64,000 bases of DNA. Source: Adiantum capillus-veneris. Taxonomy: Eukaryota > Streptophyta > Polypodiopsida > Polypodiales > Pteridaceae. Position numbers and translations under genes: made by a program. Below are positions 33,310 through 44,583 of this stretch, piece after piece. The notes beneath the pieces are model-generated. The model saw only the letters and a list, made by a program, of their open reading frames with translations, was not told the origin of the DNA and searched no databases. How positions within the stretch are numbered: the stretch's first letter is position 1; every line of letters begins with the position of its first letter. The stretch is taken from the NCBI GenBank assembly GCA_014529385.2, contig CM043968.1, forward strand, positions 10,053,648-10,117,647, given 5' to 3'.

Positions 33310-34308
33310 TTATTTTTGAGATTTTTGTGATTTTGTTTCTGTTTTAGCTTTCTGTATTTGTCTTATTTCCTTTCGATTTCCTTCCCTTTGAACTTTTGAG
33401 AATTTTCCTGATATTTGATCTTTTGCACAATCCTCTGCTTTGACAAGCATTAGATAGTGACTTTTACCTTTTATCGTGGGCATCAGGTTCTCTCTCGCCT
33501 TGTTTTCTGCTCGTTTTCTCCTATAGCGTTCCTGGCGTCTAGGGTGATGATTAGCAAAATCATAAAACTTGATAGTCTCTGTTTTCCCCCCACGCTCACT
33601 TGAGCTGTCTGAACACTCATTATCGGCATCGTTATTTACCTCCAGATGCTCAGAAGAGTTATAAAACTCTTCTTGTTCTGGTGGTTCTACCATCTCATCT
33701 CCTCCTGGTATAAGGATTACCATGTAATAGGGTAGCACATCATAGCCTTCTTTATCGCAAAATTTTGTTGTTGGACTGTTTGTAATGGTACAGACATCCA
33801 ATGTTGCTAGTATATGTTCCCATTCCAGAGATTCCAAGGCATCTTCCGGAAAAGGTTCTGGAATATAATCCTTGTCCTCAATCGCTCTTTCTAAGACGCA
33901 TTCCTCTCTTTTTAAGCTCCCACAATGTGAAGCTCCGCACATCCATAGCTCTTTTTGTTGGCCTAACCATGCTGGGAGTTCCGATCCTGCCAATGTAGCT
34001 GAATCAAACTCTTCCACTGGTGTCTGGTTCACATCTTTGTAACTATGGTCTCTCAAGTGTATTTTGGTTGTTGTCTCACCATGTCTGAGGTATATGTGGT
34101 CGTAACCCCAATCCTGGACCATCTTCAATTGTGTCATGAATGGTCTTCCCAAGATGATCTCGTTATTGTTATTTTTGTCAAAATCGACTATTGCAAATGT
34201 ATGCTTATACTCGATTCTGCATGAGGTGACAATCACTTTTTCTAAAAGTCCTAGAGGCTTCTCCATGAACCCATATGCCAATTGCAATTTCATTCTGGTA
34301 GCTCTCAA
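33310..34308 (-). pseudogene. Protease C-terminal half plus conserved post-protease module
   Basis: 332 codons. Residues about 1-95 finish the protease: RMKLQLAYGFMEKPLGLLEK, then NNNEIILGRPFM, where ILGRPF is the conserved retropepsin end. Residues about 98-205 form a module shared with 58384-58730: RDHSYKDVNQTPVEEFDSAT, KELWMCGASHC, EPFPEDALESLEWEHILATL, TKFCDKEGYDVLPYYM. The tail is acidic, then very basic. No known domain is recognised in the module. A single stop/shift near 34310 separates it from the DSG half. Confidence 0.7.
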
Positions 34309-34310
34309 AG

Positions 34311-34826
34311 CTAGTTTTCCCCATTTTTCCAGATTTCCTTGGTGGCGATAACGACTCCTACTCCACTGTCAAGAATAGCTTTGGAAACTACTCCTTGGAA
34401 TTCTACTGGTAGCATGGTGTTTCCATCTTCTCCCTCACAATACTCTCCAACTTTGTTTAAATGTACTGGCCTAGTGTTTAGTTGAGGCTTATCCAATTCT
34501 CTGATCCCTTCTTGAAGTTTAGAGGTGGGGTCTTTTACTCCAAATTTTTCTAGGCATTTGCCTACTGTGGTCCACATGTTTGGTCGTAACCTTAGGAGTT
34601 CAGCCAATGTGATTGTGCATGCCACAGGAGTGGACAATAACTCAATCAACCCTTGTGAATCCATCACTTTGTTAGAAGAAAGTCTTTGAGATGGGATTGC
34701 TCTCACTTCAGACTTGGCTTCATACTCTCCTAGGTAAGAGGGTAGAGTTTTCAGCGAATCTGGTTGGTTGTGCCCCAAACTAATTGATCCCTGGTCTCCC
34801 CCTTGTGAATGTATATCAAAGTTCAC
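34311..34826 (-). pseudogene. Linker and N-terminal half of aspartic protease
   Basis: STPVACTITLAELLRLRPNM, then NKVGEYCEGEDGNTMLPVEF and VVSKAILDSGVGVVIATKEI. DSG is the catalytic triplet of retropepsins. The frame stops just after IWKNGEN and resumes in the next ORF. The layout is identical to 57830-58397. Confidence 0.75.
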
Positions 34827-34844
34827 TTGTGATCTTGCCTCAAA

Positions 34845-35747
34845 TTATTCAATAGGAGGTAAGATCTCATTCTTCTCTTTTCCCTTGGTGTTCATGTGGT
34901 AACTCACCCTGTTAGCTTCGTTGGCCTCACGGATTTTCTTCCACAGATCATCTAGAGTGTTACAATCCTTACCCATTTCTGTCAATGTTTTAAGCTGGAA
35001 CCCGTCACTTGTCTCATCTGTTGTATTTGGCACTATGATAGGCTCTCCCTTAGACTTGTAAGCATTCGTGAGTCTTTCCTTCGTTCCTACTTGCTCCTCT
35101 AAAGTTTGTTTGATAGAGGTGGGAGCTGGTACTTCATGTGGATTTGCAGGTTTACCAAGCGGGTTCTCTATCAAAGATTGAGCTATTTCAATCATCTTTC
35201 TACACATTTCCATCCTTTGTTTTTCTATTTCAGCATATGGATAAGTCATCCATCTTTGCTCTTGGGTTTGGTTCTTTTTGAGTCTGGCTTCATAAGCTTT
35301 TAGAAGTGCATCTAACTGCTCATTTACCTTTTCTGCCAGTACTGATCCTCCTGATCCTGCACTGTTGGGTTCTGCTATTTCCTTGGGTGCTATGGTTGCC
35401 GCGGTGTGTGAGCTTAGGCTAGCTAGATCCTCTAACCGCTCTAATCTATCCTTTGTGTGCTTTAACTCTTCGAATAGAGCCGTTTGCTCTCGTTCTTTCC
35501 TGGCTTTCATACGTGCTTTTCTAGCTTTCCAAGTGCTTCTCTGATTTTTTGTTTCTGAGCTTGGGGCATCGGTTTTTGGATCTTCAATTATGGGTTCGTT
35601 TGTCATTCTTTGAGCTTGGGCTCGTGTCACTGCCTGAATAGGTATGATTGTCTCTTTTTCTGACACTCCACTAGAAGGCACGGCTTCTAGTATGTTCAAG
35701 GTGGTTTTTTCTCCTTTGTTAGGGTTCTTAGGGCAATCAGGAATCAA
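34845..35747 (-). CDS. Gag-protease linker ORF, charged and helical
   Basis: 300 codons, uninterrupted. AVTRAQAQRMTNEPIIEDPK, a basic block (WKARKARMKARKEREQ), SGGSVLAEKVNEQLDALLKA, NQTQEQRWMTYPYAEIEKQR. The SGGSVL...RWMTYPY block is conserved at 57125-57250 in the 51-63 kb element. It is part of the polyprotein; role unknown, probably structural. Confidence 0.6.
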   Translation of the reverse strand: MIPDCPKNPNKGEKTTLNILEAVPSSGVSEKETIIPIQAVTRAQAQRMTNEPIIEDPKTDAPSSETKNQRSTWKARKARMKARKEREQTALFEELKHTKDRLERLEDLASLSSHTAATIAPKEIAEPNSAGSGGSVLAEKVNEQLDALLKAYEARLKKNQTQEQRWMTYPYAEIEKQRMEMCRKMIEIAQSLIENPLGKPANPHEVPAPTSIKQTLEEQVGTKERLTNAYKSKGEPIIVPNTTDETSDGFQLKTLTEMGKDCNTLDDLWKKIREANEANRVSYHMNTKGKEKNEILPPIE

Positions 35748-36257
35748 ATGAGTAACTCCACACTCAGTGCAATATGCGTTGACTCTAATGATTTCATCAT
35801 GAGGACAGTCTCTTAGCCAATGGTCTCCACCACACTTGCAGTAGGGTCCTTTAGGCTATTGAGGTGCTCCTTGGGCTCCTCTTTGTTGCTATGCATTTCT
35901 CTGCCCGCCCATGCCTCCGTTGGCTATGAACAACAATGTTCGTTCATCTAAGCTATATCTTCCTCCTCCTGCTGCCTGTGCAGCTGTAGGTGGTCCTGCA
36001 CTTCCCATCATGCGCCATGGTTCTGGTGTTGAGGGTTCTTCTGGTGGATAATAGGCATAATTTGTTGCATATCCATTGGGATCTTCATAATATGCATACA
36101 TAGGCACCAAAGCCTTCTCTTCTGATTTGGTTACTGTTGGTGTGTACCTTATGCCAACTGGACGTAATCCTGGTAGGGGTGGTTGTTGCCCCAACACTGG
36201 TTGTGGTCTTTCTACACCTACAGGTCTTGGTAGGTTGCCTGCTTGATACCTCAGCAT
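35748..36257 (-). pseudogene. Gag nucleocapsid region, two zinc knuckles
   Basis: 35889-36257 is Pro/Gly/Tyr-rich, ending FIANGGMGGQRNA at a TAG. Beyond it (35748-35888) the frame gives CKCGGDHWLRDC and CTECGVTHLIPDC. These CCHC knuckles bind RNA and match CDRCGSSDHLIKDC and CNECTVTHMILDC at 56577-56692. Confidence 0.7.
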
Positions 36258-36356
36258 CGGTGGAACTTGAGGAGATGATACCTGAGCTTGGGGAGCTTAA
36301 GATCTCTCTCTCACGTATCCCTTGTTATAATAACATTCCTCCGTCCCGTGGTTTGT

Positions 36357-37157
36357 CTATTTTTGTTCAATAGCACACCACTTGGGCTGTTTAGCCTGGG
36401 GTTTGGCGTACAAGTTAATCTTTCTAAGCACTTTCTCTACAAGCTGCTCCTGGTTTACAGCTACTTCTCCCTTCGGTGTTGTCTTAGAAGACTTGCTTCC
36501 ACTTTGTTGTGAGGATGAATTGTCGTCAAGATCCTTGAACTCACCTTCTTTGTATACCGCATAATTGTCTACAAGGTAAGGAGCCTCCTTGGTTAGCTCA
36601 TTCAATGTCTTGCTCCTCTTCATATGTAAATCCTTCTGGAGATCTACATTCCTTAGTCCTTGGATAAATATAAGCATAAGTCTGGACTGAGTTGGCAGTT
36701 CTTCCACAGGGCAGAACTTAACATATATTTTAAGTCGTAGGGCTGCCTTTCGCACAGATTCCGCATCTTTCTGTTTGAATTTATGGATTTGTGAGACCGT
36801 ATTATAAGCTATTCCCCTTTGTGAGAAGTCCTCGATAAACTCGTCAAACACTTCCTCCATAGACTCAAAGTCTCTACGCTCCACAGAGTCAAACCAAGTA
36901 GCTGCATCATCCTCTAAGGTTAGTCCAAACCCTACAAATTGGGTAGGGAAGTCTAACACCTCTTCCGCTCTAATTACACGCACAAAGGCTGCTACATGAT
37001 CTCTTGGATCTCCATTTCCTGTGTATTTCTTGTTTACCCATTTTTGCATTTGAGAAGGTCTAATTCTACGATGGTCTACAAATCTCATCATTGGATCTCC
37101 TCGTCCCAATCTATATACCTCCTCTGGTTTTCTGTAGTAAGCTGGTTCCTCTCCCAA
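36357..37157 (-). CDS. Gag capsid domain, minus-strand element
   Basis: 266 codons: RIRPSQMQKWVNKKYTGNGD, HVAAFVRVIRAEEVLDFPTQ, GFGLTLEDDAATWFDSVERR, EEVFDEFIEDFSQRGIAYNT, LPTQSRLMLIFIQGLRNVDL, TKEAPYLVDNYAVYKEGEF. It is colinear with Gag at 55461-56795. This family assembles the particle around element RNA. An upstream stretch in the same frame (37158-37349) links it to ORF0 across a single TGA at 37350-37352, so the true start may lie upstream of 37157. Confidence 0.8.
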   Translation of the reverse strand: MGEEPAYYRKPEEVYRLGRGDPMMRFVDHRRIRPSQMQKWVNKKYTGNGDPRDHVAAFVRVIRAEEVLDFPTQFVGFGLTLEDDAATWFDSVERRDFESMEEVFDEFIEDFSQRGIAYNTVSQIHKFKQKDAESVRKAALRLKIYVKFCPVEELPTQSRLMLIFIQGLRNVDLQKDLHMKRSKTLNELTKEAPYLVDNYAVYKEGEFKDLDDNSSSQQSGSKSSKTTPKGEVAVNQEQLVEKVLRKINLYAKPQAKQPKWCAIEQK

Positions 37158-37349
37158 TGGTGCTCCTAAGCCGTAATTTCTAACAGTTCTTGCAAGAGAT
37201 GGTTCATCTCTTCGAACTTGTTCTATGGGTGGTCTTCCAGGCTCTATTGACCCTTGAGTCTTTGGTTTACTCTCTCCTTGATACCTTGAATAGAGTGGTG
37301 GTTCTTGTAAATCCCTTAGCCCTCGTGTAGCTTGATAACCATCTTGGTT

Positions 37350-38351
37350 TCAGTCTTGTTCCAATGTTGCACTCTGTCGAAGCCATGCTTGCAATGATGG
37401 CTGAGTAGCTGGTTGGTTTTGGTTGTTGAATGTCTGCGGTTGGGTGGAATGTGAGGTCGCGTCATACTCCTGTGAGAAGGGATTTGTCGACTTGCTAGGG
37501 GTGTAGGTGGCTCTTGGCACTTCATCGGGGGCATATGTTGATGCTCCTGGAACTGTTGCCTTTTCTACCTCCTCTGGGAGAATACATTGGTATTCTCGCC
37601 AGTACCTATCAAAAAAAACTATATCCTTCCCCATAGCAGTTTCATAAGAGAATAAGTAAAAAACCTTATCTTTGCTTAACTCGTTTCGATAGGGTTCTTT
37701 GCAGCGAAAGTAAGAGACTATTCCCTCACTCTCATGCTTGTAGATTCCCACGTTCTCATTATGAGTTGAAACCCTGGTTGTTTTCTTATCATACATAAAA
37801 ATTTCTCCAGGTCGATCAATGTTTGGAGGCGGTTCTTGAGTTTCTGAAACCATTTTCCATTTCGCCACGTTATCTCCATATCTATTGTAATCCTCAGGGT
37901 TACTAACTATCAGATAGTGGTTCCCCTTTTCATCTCGGAATCTATCTCCATCATCATAGCCTTGAATTACCTCCACTCTCTGAGCAGGCCTTTCTTCAAT
38001 ACAAATACACTTGCATCCTCGATAGCCAGAATAGACCAGGGCTCCCCTCGAGTTTGTTCCTTCTAAGAAGATTACAGTGAACTTGGAATCATTCAAAGGA
38101 TTTAGGGAGGTGCTTCCTCCTAGCATTGGTCCATCATAGGTGAACCCTCCTGGCTGTTGACTTCCCATCATGAAGAAAGATTTGTCTGACGAAGTGTCAG
38201 TATCACTACCCTCCTCAATAATCGGTGCAAGTGGCTCTAGCCTTGCCTGAGTTACACTCTCCTCGGTGGACACTAAGCTACCTTGGTCACCTACCACCCT
38301 TTGGTCTCTAAAAATGTATTTTCCTGATCTTAAATTCATCAAACTTATCAA
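37350..38351 (-). CDS. ORF0 upstream of gag
   Basis: 333 codons with no known domain. A central block, YKHESEGIVSYFRCKEPYRN then KVFYLFSYETAMGKDIVFFD, RYWREYQCILPE, is shared with the 110-codon ORF0 at 55116-55448. The N-terminal part has GGFTYDGPMLGGSTSLNPLN; the C-terminal third is Gln/Ser/Thr/Pro-rich. It is in frame with gag except for one TGA, so it may be the N-terminus of the polyprotein here. It has no signal peptide or membrane segment. Confidence 0.6.
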   Translation of the reverse strand: MISLMNLRSGKYIFRDQRVVGDQGSLVSTEESVTQARLEPLAPIIEEGSDTDTSSDKSFFMMGSQQPGGFTYDGPMLGGSTSLNPLNDSKFTVIFLEGTNSRGALVYSGYRGCKCICIEERPAQRVEVIQGYDDGDRFRDEKGNHYLIVSNPEDYNRYGDNVAKWKMVSETQEPPPNIDRPGEIFMYDKKTTRVSTHNENVGIYKHESEGIVSYFRCKEPYRNELSKDKVFYLFSYETAMGKDIVFFDRYWREYQCILPEEVEKATVPGASTYAPDEVPRATYTPSKSTNPFSQEYDATSHSTQPQTFNNQNQPATQPSLQAWLRQSATLEQD

Positions 38352-38760
38352 TGCAACTTATTACAAATCGAACCACTCAGCTGGCAAAGGATCAATCTCC
38401 ACACAACTTCCTGCTTTGCTGTTGAATCTACCTGTACACAAGCGTTTAATTTCGGCAATCGAATCAAAGCATTTAATCGCTAGAGGTGATCTTAGTAATG
38501 ATTGGTATAACTGGAGAGTTAACCTCAACCACTACTGTTTTTTATACATTGTTGATGTTCTGGATTAGGTCTGCTAATTTGGAACTGTACTTTCATCGGA
38601 TGTTGGTCAATTTACGCGAAAAAGTCTGAATTCCGTCTTTGCTCCATCAAATGGCCAAACAAGGTCCAAATTCACTTCTGAAAGAAGTTCTGGAACCCTT
38701 AAGACAAATGGAATCTCACTGTATAAGTTCTGTCAAATTTTCCCTTCACTAAGCCCCAGT

Positions 38761-38784
38761 AGACATCCTACGCGTAGGATGTCT
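38761..38784. repeat. Perfect 24-bp leader palindrome
   Basis: Centre CATCCTACGCGTAGGATG, extended by AGA and TCT to 24 bp without mismatch. Confidence 0.95.
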
Positions 38785-39036
38785 TCTGCTTTGTTTTGCC
38801 TGGATTCTTGCACTATGAATTCCCCTTGATGTACTGAGTCCACAGCTGTTTTTATTTTTTGATTTGGACACCTATAAGCTGGTAAATGGATCAGAAATCT
38901 GTTCCGACAGCCTGCTGCTGGTATTGTTCAGTCTAATCAACTCCAATTTGGACCAAAATTGACTAGGAGGCTTGTCTCAGGCTACACAACACCCTGCTAG
39001 GCTTACTGTCAGTATTTGGCTTCAATTTCTTGCTTT

Positions 39037-39060
39037 AGACATCCTACGCGTAGGATGTCT
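39037..39060. repeat. Perfect 24-bp leader palindrome
   Basis: Same motif as 38761, 276 bp away; flanking sequence is otherwise different. Confidence 0.95.
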
Positions 39061-39162
39061 TTTTGCCCAGAGTGGCTTCAAATGCAAAGCATAGACTCCT
39101 CTTGAGGTGCTGATCACTTTGGTGTGCTCAAAATTAGGTTTGGAGTGCAAAATCATATAGAT

Positions 39163-39184
39163 GACATCCTACGCGTAGGATGTC
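39163..39184. repeat. Perfect 22-bp leader palindrome
   Basis: Third copy, about 125 bp from the second; the outermost A-T pair is lost. Confidence 0.95.
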
Positions 39185-40039
39185 TTTTTGGTCTGTTTGA
39201 TCCCAGACTTGACCCACAACTTCCCCCTAATGTGAGCAACCCAGTGGTTAGATTTTGGTTTGGATTTCAAAAAGTCCCCAATTTTAGCTGTTCTAGCCTT
39301 TTTCAGTCAAAAGTGCTAAAGTCTGCTTAGATCCCAATTTTCTCACCCAAATGAGATGAAACCTCTCTCAGACACTCAATATATCATGCAGATCATGCTC
39401 ATGCAGTCATCCTATGGTTTTGGTCTTAAATTAATGTCTTGGCACAATTTAGGTAGGATGTCTGGAAATTTCAGTCTATCTGGCCTTATCCTGTCAAGAT
39501 ATGGTCAAATTTCCACTTTCCAAGTGAAAATAGGGTAAAACCCACCTTCTGAACACACTGGTAAGTCTCCTGGCTTAAAATTATTTTTTTTCCTGATAGA
39601 AATTCTCCTGATGCTCTGCAGCTCTATCAGAAACACTCACAACAACTTTTGGACTTCACTTCAGCTTTCAAACACACTTTTGTGTGTTTTACAACCTGGT
39701 GATGAATCTAACAAGCAAGTCTACTCTTACTCATCATGTGAAATGGTGATAATGGTGGTTTGGTTGCTTCTTGGCCTCTCCGGACTCTCAAGCTCTCCTT
39801 TCACCGCTTCTAACACTCCAACCCCTACTCTCTACTCAACTACTACCTAAAAATATCTCGGTCTACCTAAATCTACCTAAGTCGAAGGATCTAGGCCAAA
39901 CACACGCTCCCTAGACTCCCTCTAAGACCTAAAGAGTCCTCCAACCTCTGATCCTATCTAAATGTAAAACGAGACACTTGGCAAGCCAAATAATCCCTAT
40001 CATCAAGGACCAGTCTCCATCACCTACCTAAGGTTTTCG

Positions 40040-40057
40040 TCCCTGGCAGGGGCGCCA
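40040..40057 (-). other. Primer binding site, tRNA-Asp type
   Basis: On the minus strand TGGCGCCCCTGCCAGGGA, one base after the LTR end. It differs from the tRNA-Asp complement at a few positions. Confidence 0.75.
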
Positions 40058-40058
40058 A

Positions 40059-41701
40059 TGTTGGACGGATACGTCGCGACGGATGTTAGCACAGTGAGAA
40101 CTCACCTAACAAGATTTGTCAGCTAAGGACGAAGCTCGACCCGCAGGCGCGTGGAAGCAAGCATAGGATGTCAACCTACACTCGACCGACTCCTAACTAA
40201 TTCCTACAGAGGTCTCAACCCAATGTCAAAGTCACAGCCTTCAAGAGTGCATAAGATGAGACTTCCTGCAACGCTTTCTAGAGCCGAATATCCATCAAAC
40301 AGTCTCGAAACACCACAGAACTTGAAGGAGACCCTACTAACACCAATACGTCGCTCTCCCTAAGGTGTATGAACCAAAACCCCAACCCTAAACACTCGGT
40401 GCAAAATCGCGTAGGATGTCTGGCCGAAATTTGCAAGTCTTCGTTTCCGAAATCTAAAGTGCCTAATGTGTAGTTCTACTCAATGCGAATGCGTGGATAT
40501 TCTGTAATGAAAAATCGGACAACGTATGCTCATCGAATCACTAGATGAAGCTCGTAGATGGAGCTCGCAAAACCAGACCGTACACGTGCAATGTAGGTAT
40601 TGGCGCGTAGCTCTCATCAGGGGAAACATGTTGCACTTCTCCGCACTCAATTCCGATCACCGGTGCATGCGTAGCGTCAAGATGAAGCTCTCACTCTCTC
40701 TCATACACAATACGCTCACTCACAGACTTCAAACTCCCTTTTAACATTGTTGGAGGCTTGCCATAGCATAGGCAATCTCCCACAAATCTATCAATCCGGA
40801 GAGAGAGAGAGCATGACCCGGCTAGGGCTTGGAGGCATCACACAAAGAATGTGTGAGAGCGTCATCGGATGCAAAGATTGAGAGGATTCAAGAGTGTGCA
40901 TCCTCCAATGCAAATAGAAATCATCCCAAATCAACTAATGCTAATCACACATCAAGCATCAATTTCAAGCAATCATCTACACACATCAAGCAACGAAGTG
41001 AAACACACTAATCTTGGAATCTCTCAAGCACAACTCTAATTACATGCATTGACGATTAAGCACACAAGATCGCATTCAAGTCGGCCACCCCAACCATGCC
41101 AATCATGGTGTCCAAATCAAGTCACACATAATCAAATTAAGCTCAAGGCTTCTTAAACCTACACACACACAAGCACACCATTAGAGGACAACTCTAATCC
41201 CTCAATCACGAGTACGCCCACTCTGCTTAATCGAGAGAGTTAGATAAGGACTCCACTAATCGGAGTAGCTTAGCATAAGTAAGAGTTAGATTAGAGAAGA
41301 TCAATACTTCAAAACAATCAAGGAAAGTAGATAAACATGATTGACAACATAATGAAGACTAGATTAATTAAGAGAGGATTACACTAATTACATGTGATTA
41401 GCACTAGCCTTCTAAGCATGGGCATTAAGCTCAAAGGCTACGCCATCAAGAGCTACTCTAGAGAGAGAGTTCTCAAAAGGACCACTCAAGAATGGACCTC
41501 TCATTAAACATAGGGCTCTTTTATAGCTTTGGGCTTCAACCCCTTCAACTATGGGATAAAGTGAGCTCTCTAGCCTAGACTCATACAACTTTGGAACTCC
41601 TAAATGAGTCCAAGCCCTATACAATGAAAAGTAAATATTGTGCACTATGGCACATCCACAGCTTGGTGCATAATTGGTGTAGCCGTTAGCCACTGCTAAC
41701 A
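40059..41701 (-). mobile_element. Chimeric 5' LTR of the minus-strand element, 1643 bp
   Basis: On the minus strand it begins TGTTAGCAGTGGC (41701) and ends CCGTCCAACA (40059), next to the PBS. It is made of two parts. 40748-41701 equals the short LTR of the 45-51 kb array (954 bp, itself ending CCTCCAACA). 40059-40747 matches the right half of the 989-2037 LTR. A TATAAAAG box lies at 41518-41525 (minus). The half-site CGCGTAGGATGTCT is at 40408-40421. No partner 3' LTR is in the window. Confidence 0.7.
41518..41525 (-). promoter_or_regulatory. LTR TATA box (short LTR type)
   Basis: Minus-strand GCTATAAAAGAGCC about 180 bp into the LTR. It is repeated at the same place in every array unit (for example near 45762, 46821 and 47850). 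Confidence 0.5.
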
Positions 41702-41939
41702 AAAATGACAAAAGGTTTTTTCATTAAGGTCAAAAAGTGGTATAATTATCGTACAATTCTCAAACCCTAAAGTTCCAAATTAACCATCTACTCAATCTAA
41801 ATGTCAAAACTGGGATACAATCTGGAAACTTATGTAAGCCCCAATATTTACAAGGTGAAATGTCGGGTTTTTCTCAATAAATGAATAATTACAGAAAATA
41901 ATAATCTGCCGAGCCGTCATTTTCTGTAGGGTGTGTCCA

Positions 41940-42075
41940 GCTTCTAACAGTTCACCACTTGTCCAAAAAGCTAGATCCATTGAAACATGCAAATAAGGAA
42001 GGGCCATCGTTTGTCCAAGTTAGGATCCATTGAAACATGGAGAGAAGCAAGCTCCACCTTTTGTCAAAGCTCCGC

Positions 42076-42129
<54 letters not shown>

Positions 42130-42713
42130 ATATTTTGTACATGGGGGGGTTTATTTCAAGATCCACCACTTGTGCAACCTATTATCCCTAGTAGCATGAG
42201 TGGTTTGGTCTCAAGGTTGTCCACTTGTCCACTCTATGTCATTATATTAGGAAGAATTGGGTATTAAGGTCCACCACTTGTCCAACCTATAAGGTTATAT
42301 CTTAAATGGTATTCTTTCTCACAACTTGAAATACCCATGATATGTTTTAAATGGGAATTTCATTCCGAGGTCCACCACTTGTCCAAGCTAGGTCTATTGA
42401 ACCATAGAGGGAAGCAAAGGTCCACCACTTGTCATGAGTGGTTTGATCTCAAGATTCACCACTTATCCACTCAATGTCATTATATTAAGAAGAATTGGGT
42501 GTTCAGGTCCACCACTTGTCCAACCTATAAGGTTATATCTTAAATGGCATTCTTTCTCACCACTTGAATACCCATGATATGTTTTACATGAGGGTTTTGT
42601 TCCAAGGTCCACCACTTGTCCAAGCTAACTCTATTGAAACATACAGAGAAGCAAAGGTCCACCACTTGTCCAAGATAGGATCCATTGAAACACGGAGAGA
42701 AGGAAGCTCCACC
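41940..42713. repeat. CCACCACTTGTCC repeat block
   Basis: Same words as at 12-17 kb (CCACCACTTGTCCAAGCTA, ATTGAAACATGGAGAGAAGCAA-like, ACCCATGATATGTTTTACAT). It is interrupted by a poly-C run and ends where a CACTA terminus begins. Confidence 0.75.
42077..42125. repeat. Poly-C homopolymer, 49 bp
   Basis: Forty-nine consecutive C residues inside the CCACCACTTGTCC block. Confidence 0.9.
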
Positions 42714-43253
42714 CACTACAAGACAAATGTTCTTTTTCAGCAGTTTTATCGGCGTTTCTACGTGTAAAAAAATTTGAGGGAAAAATGACGTCCGGCCGCT
42801 GGTATCGGTGCCGAAACGAGTCACGCCGATACTTGCGGCGCAACTTATATGTTATGTATGCCGATACTTTTCATGTTTACACAGTCGAAAGTATCATCAT
42901 TGCTTATGTGTACGCCGATAATACCGGCATAACACATTGTATTAAAATGCCGATAGTTTTGACTCTGCATACTGTTACGCCGAAACTACCGGCACTGGTC
43001 TGGTAAAAACAAAAAAAAACAGAATGCTGGTTTACAGGAGTACTGATTGTGCTCCTGCACTCTTATCACTAATGCCACTTTTATTTTCACAAATTCAATA
43101 CGATAGTTGCAAAATGACGTACGCAACTTTAAATGAATCACAACATTGCGTCAAACAAAACACCATACAATGAAATTTGGTGTATAATTGGATACAAGTT
43201 TTCAAATTCCAAAAGTTTGTAACTAAATGTCTTTTTGGAAGGCCTACTCCTAA

Positions 43254-44525
43254 TTAACTGCTATCTTCCTCATCCTCGTACCGTTCTTCATCCATGTCCT
43301 CATCTTCATCACTTTCCAGCTCCTCTTCATCGACCACATAGTCTTCATCGTCCTTGTCGGAGCTCTCATACTCTTCGTCGACACCAGTTTGTGTTGCCAA
43401 GGGCGGACCCTGCATACACCGGTCGTAGCTAACATAAATTTTCATCCTCAAATCAATCACTCTAAAACTTGATAAAAATGTTTATTACATTTGCAATCCA
43501 TTTTGTCAAGCATTGACGTTGTGATGTAGATATTGCATTACAAACTTCTGCAACTGAATAACCGACTTTTTCTAGATCTACAACAATCCAATATAGTTCC
43601 TACAATAATTTTAAGTAACGTTTAGAATGATAACCATGCAAGTGCATTAGAAGTAAGAAAAGATGAATCCTTACCACATGTACTTTTTCGACCATTTTAA
43701 GGGGAGTTCTTTGTTCACGCAATTGATTCATGTATTTGGTAAACCCACGTTTGCTGCCTTCTTCACACTCAGCTTGAGAAGGCATGCCCCCCACTGCCTC
43801 TTTCTACAAAACAAATTTGAAGTGATCCAAACAGGCAATACAATGCATAATACACTTAGAGATGACAATTTAACAATTGCTCAAGTGTAAAGAATACTTA
43901 CAAAAAGTGCCTTGAAACTTGCCAAGCCACCAAATCCCAGTTTAGCGGTATATGTTTGCGTCGCTCACGCATCTAATTGCTGTCTGAACTTATTGGGGTT
44001 TCTTCTAAACTCTTGATTGGCAGTCACCCAATCTTTGGTTGACACCCATGCAGGTTTTGCCAATCCATCCCTCACGGCCGTTTGGAGTTGATTTTTCCAC
44101 GTGCATTGGATCTTGCTCATCTTTTCAAATGCCACTTTCTTAGTAAACCTTTTATGTGGGGGCATTGGAAACCTATTCATTTCAAGCAGAGACATTTGGG
44201 ATTGGACCTCTTTTCAACTAACCAAAATTCTAAATGATCTTTTCTGTTGAAAATAAAGGGAAACTTACTTATTGTGTATGAAGTTCACAACTGCTCTTTT
44301 ACATTTTATGTCAACTTTGCACCAATCTTGTAGTATGTCGGTGCCGATTTGGACTCCAAGGTATCTTTTCAAGCGATTCAACACCAATTTTCCGCGCTCA
44401 TCGGCTAAGATCCAACCGTCCTCATCAAGGTCACAATAGTTTTTGCCAAAATTAAACCATACAAAAGGAAAATATATCAACGTCGCTTTAGTGTACCACT
44501 TATAGATGTGCGTCAAGCGGTCCAC
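43254..44525 (-). pseudogene. CACTA-associated ORF (TNPA-like, tentative)
   Basis: Pieces in order: 44265-44525 (YCDLDEDGWILADERGKLVL, ILQDWCKVDIKCKRAVVNFI), 43965-44195 (QCTWKNQLQTAVRDGL, WVSTKDWVTANQEFRRNPNK), 43600-43794, and 43254-43460 with a very acidic tail ending DEEDSS. The W...W...EF..N..K.R pattern recalls the second (DNA-binding) protein of plant En/Spm elements; the match is by eye and weak. Introns probably separate the pieces. No transposase catalytic domain is present. Confidence 0.4.
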
Positions 44526-44555
44526 AAACCATTTGGCATGCTAGAAAGCTCACAT

Positions 44556-44583
44556 AGCTTGCCAGAAAGCTCTATGGCAAGCT
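44556..44583. repeat. Short hairpin
   Basis: AGCTTGCCA and TGGCAAGCT around a 10-nt loop, just left of the LTR junction at 44641. Confidence 0.6.

Larger units (their letters stand above)
38352..40039 (-). mobile_element. Long 5' leader of the minus-strand element
   Basis: About 1.7 kb between PBS and ORF0 with no sizeable ORF in sense. It contains three perfect palindromes (separate entries) and aligns at its right end with the leader at 2057-2660. The left end (38321-38591) recurs at 8320-8566. Confidence 0.7.

Noticed and set aside
42067-42140. Proline-rich protein encoded by the poly-C tract
   Set aside because: The polyproline is an artefact of the homopolymer in one frame.
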